This document shows, in pieces, positions 22,732 through 31,347 of a DNA stretch of 35,503 nt. A program made the position numbers and the translations under genes. Position 1 is the stretch's first letter. Each line of letters starts with the position of its first letter. This DNA is from Desulfurococcaceae archaeon (GTDB taxonomy: Archaea > Thermoproteota > Thermoprotei_A > Sulfolobales > Ignisphaeraceae). The stretch is from assembly GCA_020832925.1 (NCBI GenBank), contig JAJHRF010000015.1, forward strand, positions 1-35,503, read 5' to 3'. Under the pieces are notes generated by a model that worked only from the letters and a program-made list of their open reading frames with translations, did no database searches and was not told the origin of the DNA.

Positions 22732-23949
22732 ATGGACAAACCTATAGTTGAAATCGATGGCGATGAAATGGCTAGAGTTATGTGGCACTGGGTTAAAGAG
22801 AGGCTTATAGAGCCTTTCGTAGATCTCAAGGTAGAGTACTACGATCTACATATAAAGGTGAGGGATGAAACTAACGATCAAATAACGGTTAAAGCTGCTG
22901 AAGCTGTTAAGAGATGGGGTGTAGGAGTTAAATGCGCAACTATAACACCAAATGCTGAGAGAGTTAAAGAGTATAACCTTAAGAAAGAGTGGCGAAGCCC
23001 TAACGCTACTATCAGGGAGATTCTCGATGGTACTATATTTAGAGCTCCCATACTGGTAAAGAATATAGCTCCGGCTGTAAGGTTCTGGAAGAAACCGATA
23101 ATTGTGGCTAGGCATGCTGTTGGAGATATATACTCTGGTACTGGTTTAAGATTTGAAGAACCTGGAGAAGCCGAAATTGTTTACAGATCTATAAGCGGTA
23201 AAGAGGTTAGGGTTAAGATAGGTTCTTTCCAAAGCCCAGGAGTTATCCAGGCATACTACAACATAAACAAATCTATAGAGAATTTCGCTAGAGCAGTCTT
23301 TAGATACGCACTGATGGTTTCTATGGATGTTTGGTTCGCTGCTAAAGACACTATATCCAAGGTATACGATGCTACATATAGAGAGATCATAGCTAAGGTT
23401 TTCGAAAAAGAATTCATTGAAGAGTTTAGATCTAGAAGGTTAAACTATTACTACTACCTCATAGACGATGCCTACGCAAGAGCTGTAAGATCTGAAGGAG
23501 GTTTCATATGGGCAGCAAAGAACTACGATGGCGATGTTCTATCCGATATGATAGCTTCAGCATTCTCTGGAAGCCTAGCGATGATGACATCCGAGCTCAT
23601 GTCTCCCGAAGGTCATTACCTTGCTGAAGCAGCTCACGGTACTGTGCAAAAACATTACTATAGGTATTTAAGAGGTGAGAAAACATCTACAAACCCCACT
23701 GCCATCATATTCGCGTGGGCTAAAGCGTTGAAAAGAAGAGCTGAACTAGATGGTTTGGAAGACCTTGAAAAGTTTGCCCAAGTGCTTATGGATGCAACTG
23801 TGAAAACCATAGAGAATGGCGTTATAACACAAGATCTATCTAAATCTGTTAACCAAGCAAACATTACAGTAGTTGATACCGAAACCTTCATTGAAGCTGT
23901 CAAAAAGAACCTAGTTAAAGAACTTGAGGAAACAGGTCTTATTTGGTAG
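22732..23949 (+). CDS. icd: NADP-dependent isocitrate dehydrogenase, human/Thermotoga type
   Basis: About 405 residues. Oxidative decarboxylation of isocitrate to 2-oxoglutarate. The start PIVEIDGDEMARVMW, KCATITPNAERVKEY, KSWRSP-like EWRSPNATIREILDGT, IARHAVGDIY and AAHGTVQKHYYRY follow the homodimeric IDH subfamily of human IDH1/2 and Thermotoga, not the E. coli-like IDH commoner in Crenarchaeota. The frame is open upstream to 22639, but GAGGAGG at 22719-22725 points to ATG 22732, where family homology begins. It is monocistronic or leads into the flavoprotein gene 92 bases on. The decayed vWA region lies just upstream on the other strand. Confidence 0.95.
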   Translation: MDKPIVEIDGDEMARVMWHWVKERLIEPFVDLKVEYYDLHIKVRDETNDQITVKAAEAVKRWGVGVKCATITPNAERVKEYNLKKEWRSPNATIREILDGTIFRAPILVKNIAPAVRFWKKPIIVARHAVGDIYSGTGLRFEEPGEAEIVYRSISGKEVRVKIGSFQSPGVIQAYYNINKSIENFARAVFRYALMVSMDVWFAAKDTISKVYDATYREIIAKVFEKEFIEEFRSRRLNYYYYLIDDAYARAVRSEGGFIWAAKNYDGDVLSDMIASAFSGSLAMMTSELMSPEGHYLAEAAHGTVQKHYYRYLRGEKTSTNPTAIIFAWAKALKRRAELDGLEDLEKFAQVLMDATVKTIENGVITQDLSKSVNQANITVVDTETFIEAVKKNLVKELEETGLIW

Positions 23950-24041
23950 AACCCTTATAACTTAGGCATGTATAGAGTTGATGTTTGTTACAGTGAGATA
24001 GCTTTTTAGAGTAGATGTTGTTTTTGATATTGGTGATGCTC

Positions 24042-25379
24042 ATGAATATAGTCGTCATAGGTGGGGGTGCAGCTGGAGCTTCGGCAGCCGTTAGAGCTAA
24101 AAGAGTAAATCCAAATGCTAACGTTGTTCTAATCGAGGCAACAGATATGGTTACACACGGTCCATGCGGAATTCCCTACTTTATTGAGGGTATCGTCAAG
24201 GATAAGAATAATCTTGTAACCTATACACCTGAATATCTTGAGAAGAACCGGGGAGTGAAAGTTTTAGTAAATACCAGAGCTGTTGATATAGATGTTGATA
24301 AAAAAGTTATTGTAGTAGAGAAGAAAGGTTCTCAGCTAGAGACAATTAAATTCGATAAACTTGTTATAGCAACAGGTGCTAAACCAATTATTATAGGTGG
24401 TACGGATAGAGAAAATGTAATAGCTTTAAGACATCCAGCGGAAGTCGATAAAGTTAAAATCGTTATAGATCAAGCTAAGAAGGTTGCTGTTATCGGGGGG
24501 AGCTACCTTGGAATAGAGATGGCTGAAGCATTGACAGCTATAGGTAAGAGAGTTATTCTATTTGAAAAAGAACCTCAGCTTATGCCTAAATCTCTGGATC
24601 CCGATATAGCTAAAGTTATTGAGGACGAGATGGTTTCCAAAGGTATCGAACTACATCTCTCAGAACCTGTAGTAGAGCTTGTCGGCAATAAAAAAGTTGA
24701 GAAAATAGTTACAACAAAAAGTGAATACACTGTAGATGCTGTTGTACTAGCTATAGGTGTTAAACCTAATACAGATTTAGCTAGAAAAGCTGGGGTTAAG
24801 CTAGGGGTTGAAGATGCGATCGCTGTTAACGAATACATGGAGACGTCTATCGAAGGTATATACGCAGCAGGGGATGCTGTAGAGAAATTCCATAAATTAT
24901 TGAAGAAGAAGGTCTGGATACCATTAGCAACTTCCGCAAATAAGGAAGGGCAGGTAGCTGGGGCTAACGCTGCTGGTGGCAGGGTGTTGAAGTTCGGGGG
25001 TATTGTTGGGACAGCTGTAACGAAATTCTACGATCTGTATATAGCTAGAACAGGTTTAAGTGAAAGAGAAGCTCGAGAAAACAATGTTAAGTACAGATCT
25101 ACGACGATTAAGGTTAGAACAAAAGCCCACTACTACCCAGGATCAGCAGAAGTTGTTGTCAAGATGATTGTAGACGATAACGATGTTATCGTAGGTTTTC
25201 AAGCTGTAGGGAAAGATATCGCAGTTGCTTGTTACGCAGATATTGCAGCAGTAACCATAGATAGAAGGATGAGTATAGAAGATCTATTCTTCGCAGATCT
25301 AGGCTATATGCCTGCAACAGCTCCTGTATGGCATCCATTAATAGTTGCTGCACGTGTACTATCCCGTGGAAAGTTCTAG
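24042..25379 (+). CDS. FAD/NAD(P)-dependent disulfide reductase: CoA-disulfide reductase or NADH oxidase family
   Basis: About 445 residues. FAD motif VVIGGGAAGASAA at the start, a single redox cysteine at residue 42 in THGPCGIPYF (the CoA-disulfide reductase/NADH oxidase pattern), the second nucleotide motif VAVIGGSYLGIEMAEAL, and IYAAGDAVE for FAD binding. Archaeal homologues reduce CoA disulfide, polysulfide or O2, and may support sulfur respiration. The frame is open to ATG 24015, but GGTGAT at 24032-24037 lies a few bases before ATG 24042, where homology begins. The dimerisation domain is complete at the C-terminus, and length is normal. Confidence 0.9.
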   Translation: MNIVVIGGGAAGASAAVRAKRVNPNANVVLIEATDMVTHGPCGIPYFIEGIVKDKNNLVTYTPEYLEKNRGVKVLVNTRAVDIDVDKKVIVVEKKGSQLETIKFDKLVIATGAKPIIIGGTDRENVIALRHPAEVDKVKIVIDQAKKVAVIGGSYLGIEMAEALTAIGKRVILFEKEPQLMPKSLDPDIAKVIEDEMVSKGIELHLSEPVVELVGNKKVEKIVTTKSEYTVDAVVLAIGVKPNTDLARKAGVKLGVEDAIAVNEYMETSIEGIYAAGDAVEKFHKLLKKKVWIPLATSANKEGQVAGANAAGGRVLKFGGIVGTAVTKFYDLYIARTGLSEREARENNVKYRSTTIKVRTKAHYYPGSAEVVVKMIVDDNDVIVGFQAVGKDIAVACYADIAAVTIDRRMSIEDLFFADLGYMPATAPVWHPLIVAARVLSRGKF

Positions 25380-25438
25380 CAACAGCATAAAGATTTTAGC
25401 CCTAGATAACAGAGATACAGGATTTCTATAGAGGGTCT

Positions 25439-26608
25439 TTGTTGAAAAACATGATGTTGATACCCAAGGTAGCGGAGAGAGAAGGGTGGAGAAAATACTT
25501 TAGAATAGATATTGTAAGAGCTCTAGGCTACAGCCAGAGGATTCTCAGCTTATACAACAGGGTATCCACAGATAGCTCCAACATCTTAGTGAAGAAGATG
25601 GTTATAGGGGTTATAGGGAGAGATACTATCGGACATTGGAAAGATATCCAAGATTTATACCTTAAGATGTTTGGGATTAAATGTATTAAATGTGAAGAAG
25701 CTGTAAAGAGGATAGCTATAGGTATACCTTTCGAAAACGTTGTCGAAGCTGTTACCCTCTCCTTCACAAGTGGTTGGGAATTGCTAGAAGATATAAAAAC
25801 TATATCTACTATACTAAGTAGCGTTATAAGTAACGTCAAGAACATTGACAAAGTAGTTCCGCAAGAAGAAACCATTGATGATATAGATTCGTTAGTTAGA
25901 AAACTATCTAGCAACCCTCTAGAGATTATCAAGCTTATCAAAGGTTTCTATTCAACGCTTATCTCACTCCTTCCACTGTATAACGAGTACACATACTTTC
26001 TATACATAACCAGGGCTATCCCCGACACAACGATAAAGAATTTCTTCCCCAGCCTAAGTCTCGACAAACTTAATGAAATCGGTATAAAATACAACTACGT
26101 AAATGTATGTAGAGATGAAGGATCGCTTATAGTTTATAGCGCCGATAGCGTTGCACACTACATAGCTATGTATGTTGAAACTCTCTACCAATTCATTAAG
26201 AAAAGTTTGAGATTAAGTTTATCGAAATATTTCAAGTTAGTTGATGAAGAGCAGAGGTATTTAATAACCATGGTTAGAGAAGCTAGTAGGATAGGGGAAG
26301 AGATGGCTAACAGGGTCAAGGATACTAGGAGGAGAATTCTCAACATTATACGGTTGAACTCGGTTATACGTAGACATGGACAAGACTACATATGCTCCGA
26401 TACCAACATCATATTCCATAGATCTAGTTGCCAAGTAACTATAGGTTCTGCAAACACTACCTATACAGAGTTTGTTGAAGGTTTAACTCCATACATCTTA
26501 ACAGGTCTAGTTACTCTCAAAGATATCCAGGTAAAAGACCGTGATGTTGTTAAAGCGAGAATGCGTATATACTATTCTTTAAAAGATCTGGAGCAAAAAC
26601 CATCTTAA
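25439..26608 (+). CDS. Hypothetical protein, helix-rich
   Basis: 389 residues, soluble, mainly alpha-helical in pattern, with no motif I recognise. There are scattered cysteines, including a C-I-K-C pair near residue 78 and a C-terminal part (YICSDTNIIFHRSSCQVTIG) with two more. The first two thirds could be a repeat-like helical domain. TTG at 25439 is the longest start; ATG at 25451 or 25454 is equally likely. It follows the flavoprotein gene by 59 bases and abuts the convergent small membrane protein gene (stops at adjacent bases). Ordinary base composition and a long open frame make it a real gene; function unknown. Confidence 0.7.
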   Translation: MLKNMMLIPKVAEREGWRKYFRIDIVRALGYSQRILSLYNRVSTDSSNILVKKMVIGVIGRDTIGHWKDIQDLYLKMFGIKCIKCEEAVKRIAIGIPFENVVEAVTLSFTSGWELLEDIKTISTILSSVISNVKNIDKVVPQEETIDDIDSLVRKLSSNPLEIIKLIKGFYSTLISLLPLYNEYTYFLYITRAIPDTTIKNFFPSLSLDKLNEIGIKYNYVNVCRDEGSLIVYSADSVAHYIAMYVETLYQFIKKSLRLSLSKYFKLVDEEQRYLITMVREASRIGEEMANRVKDTRRRILNIIRLNSVIRRHGQDYICSDTNIIFHRSSCQVTIGSANTTYTEFVEGLTPYILTGLVTLKDIQVKDRDVVKARMRIYYSLKDLEQKPS

Positions 26609-26887
26609 TTACGAAAACATGTATGTCATACCGAAAACTAACGCTAGCAATACCGATAACGATGTAAATAACGCGATAGACATTACAATAATATCTACAT
26701 CTATCTTTTCGTTATACATAGCGTCAAAAATTGTTATAAGTACTACTATATAGAATAGAGAAGAATTAATAAAATCGATGAACATTTCGCTTACCTTAAG
26801 CTCTATTCTAGCTAAGGTGTACCTTACAACGATCGTTGAAAACAATATAGCTAAGCTATTCATACATCTCCAAAGTCTTAGATTCAA
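26609..26887 (-). CDS. Small predicted membrane protein
   Basis: 92 residues with about three hydrophobic stretches (near residues 9-25, 40-56 and 66-90). MNSLAILF at residue 9 may be the true start. No motif. It is convergent with the hypothetical gene and its stop touches that gene's stop. Calling it a gene rests on hydrophobic pattern and position only. Confidence 0.5.
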   Translation of the reverse strand: MNLRLWRCMNSLAILFSTIVVRYTLARIELKVSEMFIDFINSSLFYIVVLITIFDAMYNEKIDVDIIVMSIALFTSLSVLLALVFGMTYMFS

Positions 26888-26963
26888 ATCATCAATAACT
26901 GTAGCGTACTAACTCATACTAGGGCAATGATTATACACTATGTTATATCTGACAAGATTAAAT

Positions 26964-28214
26964 CTACTCCACCTTCTTCAGCTCTTCAACAAACTGTTTG
27001 ATCCTTTCAATACCTCTACTTATCGTGTCCATGTCTACAGCGAAGCTTAGTCTAACAAATTTTTTACCAGCTTTATCTGGAAAACTAGAGCCTGGTATAA
27101 CGACTACATATTTACTGTACAAAAGCTTCTCAGCAAATATCTCATCGTTTATACCTAGTCTATCCAGTATCTTTCCTATGTACGGGAATAAGTAGAAAGT
27201 TCCTTGACTAGGCCAGACCTCTATATCTTTTACTTCCCTAAGCTTTGAAACCATGAGGTCTCTTCTTCTTCTAAAAAGCTCTACTACCTCCTTAACATAA
27301 TCCATTACCTCATTTCTCTTAATAGCCGCTATACCTCCTCTTTGGACAAATGATGTAGGGCATGACCATATGTTTACAGCTACGTTAGTAAGCCTCGATA
27401 CTATATCTTCTCTAGCTACTAGGTACCCCAGTCTCCAGCCAGTCATAGAGAAAGTCTTCGAGAAGCTGTTAACGTATACAACGTTGTCTCTCCAGTTGTC
27501 TAGGCTTAGAATAGACTTAAACACAGTGTTGTCGTATACAAACTCATAGTAAACCTCATCGACAAGAACTACAGCATTGACCCTCCTTACCAACTCTACT
27601 ATCTTCTCGATATATTTGAACGGAATAACGTAGCCTGTAGGGTTATGGGGATTGTTAAGAACTACGAGCTTAGTTCTACTGCTGATAGATTTCTCAAGAA
27701 GATCTATATCGAGTTCGAAACCTTCTTCAGGTCCTTTCCAGCGTAGAGGAATATATAGAGTTTTTGCGTTAAACAGTATAGCTAGCTCTGTGTAAGGTGG
27801 ATACGAAGGCTCTATGATTACAACCTCATCCCCTGGCTCTACATACCCTGTATATGTAAGGAAAATCGCTGGTAAAGCTCCAGGTGTTATCAAGACCTCA
27901 GAGGGCTTAACGTTAGAGTTGAACCTTGTACTTAAGTATTCCGCAACAGCTTCTCTTAATTCAGCTATCCCCGAAGCCTCGGTATACTTAGTGAACCCCT
28001 CATCCAGAGCTTTCTTAGCTTCATCAATAATTGGTTTAGGTGTATCTACATCAGGTTGACCAACGCCAAAGTTTATAACTTCGAAACCTTTTTTAGCTAA
28101 CTGCTTAGCTATCGCTAAGTATGAGAAAGTCCTCCTACCCTTAAGGCTTAAGATAGACTGTTTTAATCTATCGACGGCAGCCATAGCTATAGCCGAAATT
28201 ACTAGAGACTTCAA
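26964..28214 (-). CDS. aspC: Class I aminotransferase, aspartate aminotransferase type
   Basis: 416 residues from the TTG at 28214, about 406 from ATG 28184, which I prefer because a TATA-like element (CTTATATTAT, 28228-28219) lies 35-44 bases before it. PLP fold type I: NFGVGQPDVDTP, NNPHNPTGYV, VDEVYYEFVY and SFSKTFSMTGWRLGY with the Schiff-base Lys (residue 253) and the conserved Arg. It transfers the amino group between glutamate and oxaloacetate; archaeal members may be broader (2-aminoadipate, aromatic amino acids), which would suit the lysine genes nearby. It diverges from the nuclease gene. Confidence 0.9.
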   Translation of the reverse strand: MKSLVISAIAMAAVDRLKQSILSLKGRRTFSYLAIAKQLAKKGFEVINFGVGQPDVDTPKPIIDEAKKALDEGFTKYTEASGIAELREAVAEYLSTRFNSNVKPSEVLITPGALPAIFLTYTGYVEPGDEVVIIEPSYPPYTELAILFNAKTLYIPLRWKGPEEGFELDIDLLEKSISSRTKLVVLNNPHNPTGYVIPFKYIEKIVELVRRVNAVVLVDEVYYEFVYDNTVFKSILSLDNWRDNVVYVNSFSKTFSMTGWRLGYLVAREDIVSRLTNVAVNIWSCPTSFVQRGGIAAIKRNEVMDYVKEVVELFRRRRDLMVSKLREVKDIEVWPSQGTFYLFPYIGKILDRLGINDEIFAEKLLYSKYVVVIPGSSFPDKAGKKFVRLSFAVDMDTISRGIERIKQFVEELKKVE

Positions 28215-28218
28215 GCTG

Positions 28219-28228
28219 ATAATATAAG
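28219..28228 (-). promoter_or_regulatory. Putative TATA box for aspC
   Basis: CTTATATTAT on the minus strand; predicted initiation about 25 bases downstream falls just before ATG 28184 and after the TTG at 28214, supporting the shorter start. Confidence 0.45.
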
Positions 28229-28264
28229 GTCTTCGTTTCTAGCTGACAACTATTCTATATCAAT

Positions 28265-28274
28265 GGTTATAAAC
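28265..28274 (+). promoter_or_regulatory. Putative TATA box for the nuclease-like gene
   Basis: GGTTATAAAC, 32 bases before the ATG at 28306, giving a nearly leaderless transcript; no ribosome site is visible there, in agreement. Confidence 0.5.
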
Positions 28275-28305
28275 TCTAGAAAGAATATACCACCTGGTTA
28301 CATGT

Positions 28306-29145
28306 ATGAGTAGTACACAAACACCTATATCTGCTCGACGAAGATGGTTAAGTAGCGAACGTATCGCTCAAGAAGTTTTAGGGGCTATAGGCTTCAGAGT
28401 CCTAGAGACTAGGAAAAAAGTAGTGCTCAACGGTATCGAGGTAGGGGAAATAGATGCGCTAGCCACCGATGATAAAGGCGATCTGTACGCTGTAGAAGTT
28501 AAAGCAGGTAGAATAGATGTTACAGGTATACGTCAAGCCTACGTCAATGCGCTTCTGCTAAACGCGAAACCTATGGTAGTATGTAAAGGATTTGCTGACG
28601 ATGCTGCTAAAGAACTTGCTGAAAAACTAGGTGTTCAAGTTATCCAGTTATCGGATATATTTTTGGTTGAGAGCGAAGAACTGAACATAATCGTTAGAGA
28701 GGTTATCGAGGAAACATTAACAGAGTACTTAGAGCTTTTCTATAGCTTTAATCCGAATATCAAGCCTGAACATATGGAGATACTGCAAGCTATATATGAA
28801 TCCTCGACTATAGATGAAGCTGCTGAAAAACTAGGTGTAGACGTATCGACATTTATGAAGAAAGTAGAAGACCTTAAGAAAATAGGTATTATATCCAAAT
28901 GGGCTAAGAAATACTCGACAATTAAAAGAATTGCTCAGCTAATAATCCAGAAACAGAACTTGGTAAGCGCTCTCGATGAAAGTAGGAAACTTGTAGAGAC
29001 AGCTAAGACTTTGTATGATCAGTTAAAACAGTTCCAGAACCTATTAACAACACTTAACCAACAACTCCAGAAAATTGTTAACTACATATCTAAACTCGAG
29101 TCTAGACTAGAGAAACAAGAGAATATAGAGATACAGAGTCAATAA
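28306..29145 (+). CDS. RecB-family (PD-(D/E)xK) nuclease-like protein with HTH and coiled coil
   Basis: 279 residues. Residues about 14-115 form a PD-(D/E)xK fold: GEIDALATDDKGDLYAVEVK gives Asp50 followed by Glu64-x-Lys66, with a preceding helix (SERIAQEVLGAIGFRV) and a following GIRQAYVNALLL. Residues about 150-200 look like a winged helix or helix-turn-helix (STIDEAAEKLGVDVSTFMKK), and about 215-275 a Gln-rich coiled coil. The combination suggests a DNA-binding nuclease whose partner or DNA structure is not evident. Crenarchaeal relatives are known to me only as conserved RecB-like proteins. Leaderless promoter; divergent from aspC, tail-to-tail with asd. Confidence 0.8.
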   Translation: MSSTQTPISARRRWLSSERIAQEVLGAIGFRVLETRKKVVLNGIEVGEIDALATDDKGDLYAVEVKAGRIDVTGIRQAYVNALLLNAKPMVVCKGFADDAAKELAEKLGVQVIQLSDIFLVESEELNIIVREVIEETLTEYLELFYSFNPNIKPEHMEILQAIYESSTIDEAAEKLGVDVSTFMKKVEDLKKIGIISKWAKKYSTIKRIAQLIIQKQNLVSALDESRKLVETAKTLYDQLKQFQNLLTTLNQQLQKIVNYISKLESRLEKQENIEIQSQ

Positions 29146-29165
29146 AATATCACAGGTTTAGACAA

Positions 29166-30230
29166 TTAGACAAGGTTTTTCTTAACGATAAGCTCCGCTA
29201 TCAGTACTCCAGTACCTGCAGCTCCTCTAATAGTATTATGTCCTAAAGCAAAGTATTTAACCCCATTCAATACCTTATCTTCTCTCACCCTACCCACAAC
29301 AACACTCATCCCATTACCCTCCATCCTATCAAGCCTCGGTTGAGGTCTATCAGGCTCCCTCCTAACTATGATAGGTTTCTCTGGTGCTGTAGGGAGACCC
29401 ATACCCCTTATCTTATTATCTTTGAACTCCTCTAAAGCCTTGATAACCTCCTCTACATCTACTACTCTCCCTAACTCGACAAAGACCGCCATAGAATGTC
29501 CTTCGAGAACCATTACCCTATGGCAGCTAGCTGTAACCTTGAATTTGTCGTTCATCAAGATCTTATCCTTATCCAGCGTACCGAGGATTTTTCTAGACTC
29601 TGTTTCTACTTTCTCTTCCTCACCCTCTATGAAAGGTATCAAATTATCTAGTATAAACATCGATGGAACACCTGTTAAACCGGCACCAGATAAAGACTGC
29701 ATTGATGCTACAACAACTCTCTTAATATCGAACTCATCGTGTAGAGGTTTTAGTGTAAGAGTTAGAATAGCTGTTGTACAGTTCGGCACTTTCGCTATGA
29801 AGCCATCCCATCCTCTATTCCTTCTCTGGACCTCTACAACATCTATATGATCAGCATTGACCTCGGGGTTTAGTAGAGGGATATCGGGCTCCAACCTCAT
29901 ATTACTTGCATTCGAAACCACTACTAAGCCTTTACGCGCTAACTCTGGTTCAACTGTAGTTGCAACCTCTTTGGGTAGAGCAACAAATACTATATCGATT
30001 TTCTCTTCAACAATTCTATTAACATCTAGAGGTTCTACAGTAAGCTCCTCAACTTTTCTAGGCATAGGTTTCTCTATAACCCATTTAACAGCCTCCGTAT
30101 ACTTCTTACCCACAACCTTCTCAGAAGCTGTAACCATTACTAAGTCAAACCACGGATGATCAGCTAAAAGAGATACGAACCTCTGACCAACAATACCTGT
30201 AGCTCCTAGCACAGCTACACGTCTCTTCAT
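29166..30230 (-). CDS. asd: Aspartate-semialdehyde dehydrogenase
   Basis: 354 residues. NADP-dependent reduction of aspartyl phosphate to the semialdehyde, the common step to threonine, methionine and homoserine. VAVLGATGIVGQRF is the nucleotide motif and Cys151 in KVPNCTTAIL is the catalytic nucleophile; QSLSGAG and SCHRVMVLEGH are family segments of the archaeal/fungal type. ATG at 30230 overlaps the stop of aspartate kinase by four bases. Third gene of hom-lysC-asd on the minus strand. Lysine does not need it if the LysW route operates, so its role here is mainly threonine/homoserine. Confidence 0.96.
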   Translation of the reverse strand: MKRRVAVLGATGIVGQRFVSLLADHPWFDLVMVTASEKVVGKKYTEAVKWVIEKPMPRKVEELTVEPLDVNRIVEEKIDIVFVALPKEVATTVEPELARKGLVVVSNASNMRLEPDIPLLNPEVNADHIDVVEVQRRNRGWDGFIAKVPNCTTAILTLTLKPLHDEFDIKRVVVASMQSLSGAGLTGVPSMFILDNLIPFIEGEEEKVETESRKILGTLDKDKILMNDKFKVTASCHRVMVLEGHSMAVFVELGRVVDVEEVIKALEEFKDNKIRGMGLPTAPEKPIIVRREPDRPQPRLDRMEGNGMSVVVGRVREDKVLNGVKYFALGHNTIRGAAGTGVLIAELIVKKNLV

Positions 30231-31342
30231 GGCTGATCACCTTCAAAAATTACTTTATGCAGTATTTTTAAGATTTCGCGGCCCCTTGATTTATCTACAA
30301 ACAGTACAATGGAAGGTCTGTGGACGTGTGCTTGAATACCTTTGATATCTATACCTAACTTAACCACTGTATCCAGTAGATCTCTCACAAATTTTGCACT
30401 CGAAACCCCTTCACCTACTATAGCTATGTAAGCATAATCTCCTGCATCCTTAAGCATTATAACCTTAGGCCCTATGAAATCTCTCGATATTTCTCTAGAA
30501 ATCATCGTCCCAATGTTTCTCCAAGACCCTATCAAGAGGTTCGAGCTGTAAATCTTAACCAAGGGGTCAAATGCTTTCGGGTTTATCCCTTTTGCACCAT
30601 ACATAGAAGCTTCTAAAGCTTCTACATAGCTCATGTGTTTAACGAGACGGGCTGTTGGAACGAGGTCTGGATCTGTAGTCATAATCCCATCGACATCTGA
30701 TACAAGGTACACCTTATCTATCTTGAGGAGAGATGCTATTGTTGTTGCAGTATAATCGGAACCTCCTCTCCCAATCGTGGTAACCTCTCCTTCAAAAGAC
30801 CTCCCTATAAACCCCTCTATGACTGGTACATAGCTATGATTCTTTATCACGCTGTATACCTTTTCCAAAGCTATAGCCGTTGCAGGATAGTCTATCACCG
30901 CATCACCATGAGTATTATTTGTAACTATTATATCAGTAGCGTTGAGCTCAAAAGCTCGTATATCGTTGAGTTCGAGAGCTTGAACCATGATGATCTTGCT
31001 TATCTTCTCACCATAGGAAAGTATGTAGTCTGTTAAAACCGAATCGGCAATTCCTACACCTTCAGCTACTCTCCTTAGCTTATCTAGCTCCTCTTCAATT
31101 CTTTTCACAAGTTTAAAAGAACCTATCTCCCTCGCTATGCTGGTATACCTGTTCTCTATCTCTTTAAGAACCTCTTTACGCCCTTTAGCAACATCTAGAA
31201 GCAGATCTGTAATACCTTTTGAAGCTGATACAACTACTATAGGCCTCAAATTCTTCTCTACGAACAGCTCCTTTACATTCTTCGCAGCCTCGATGTAGTC
31301 CCTACCACTTTTAAGGATAGAGCCTCCTAGTTTGATAACTAC
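30227..31342 (-). CDS. Aspartate kinase, no canonical start codon
   Basis: Phosphorylates aspartate for homoserine/threonine synthesis. The frame from TTG 31249 lacks the ATP-binding N-terminus; the same frame read upstream gives V-V-I-K-L-G-G-S-I-L-K (31342 onward), the conserved aspartokinase start. So the real protein is about 371 residues. TTIGRGGSDYTATTIA, VSDVDGIMTTDP and an ACT-like C-terminus (YIAIVGEGVSSAKFVRDL) follow. No ATG, GTG or TTG lies in frame between the upstream TGA (about 31368) and 31249. ATG at 31344-31342 overlaps the frame by one base and reads straight into TAG. The hom stop is at 31348, so translation is coupled or begins at a non-standard codon. Confidence 0.85.
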   Translation of the reverse strand, partial: VVIKLGGSILKSGRDYIEAAKNVKELFVEKNLRPIVVVSASKGITDLLLDVAKGRKEVLKEIENRYTSIAREIGSFKLVKRIEEELDKLRRVAEGVGIADSVLTDYILSYGEKISKIIMVQALELNDIRAFELNATDIIVTNNTHGDAVIDYPATAIALEKVYSVIKNHSYVPVIEGFIGRSFEGEVTTIGRGGSDYTATTIASLLKIDKVYLVSDVDGIMTTDPDLVPTARLVKHMSYVEALEASMYGAKGINPKAFDPLVKIYSSNLLIGSWRNIGTMISREISRDFIGPKVIMLKDAGDYAYIAIVGEGVSSAKFVRDLLDTVVKLGIDIKGIQAHVHRPSIVLFVDKSRGREILKILHKVIFEGDQP

Positions 31343-31347
31343 ATCCT

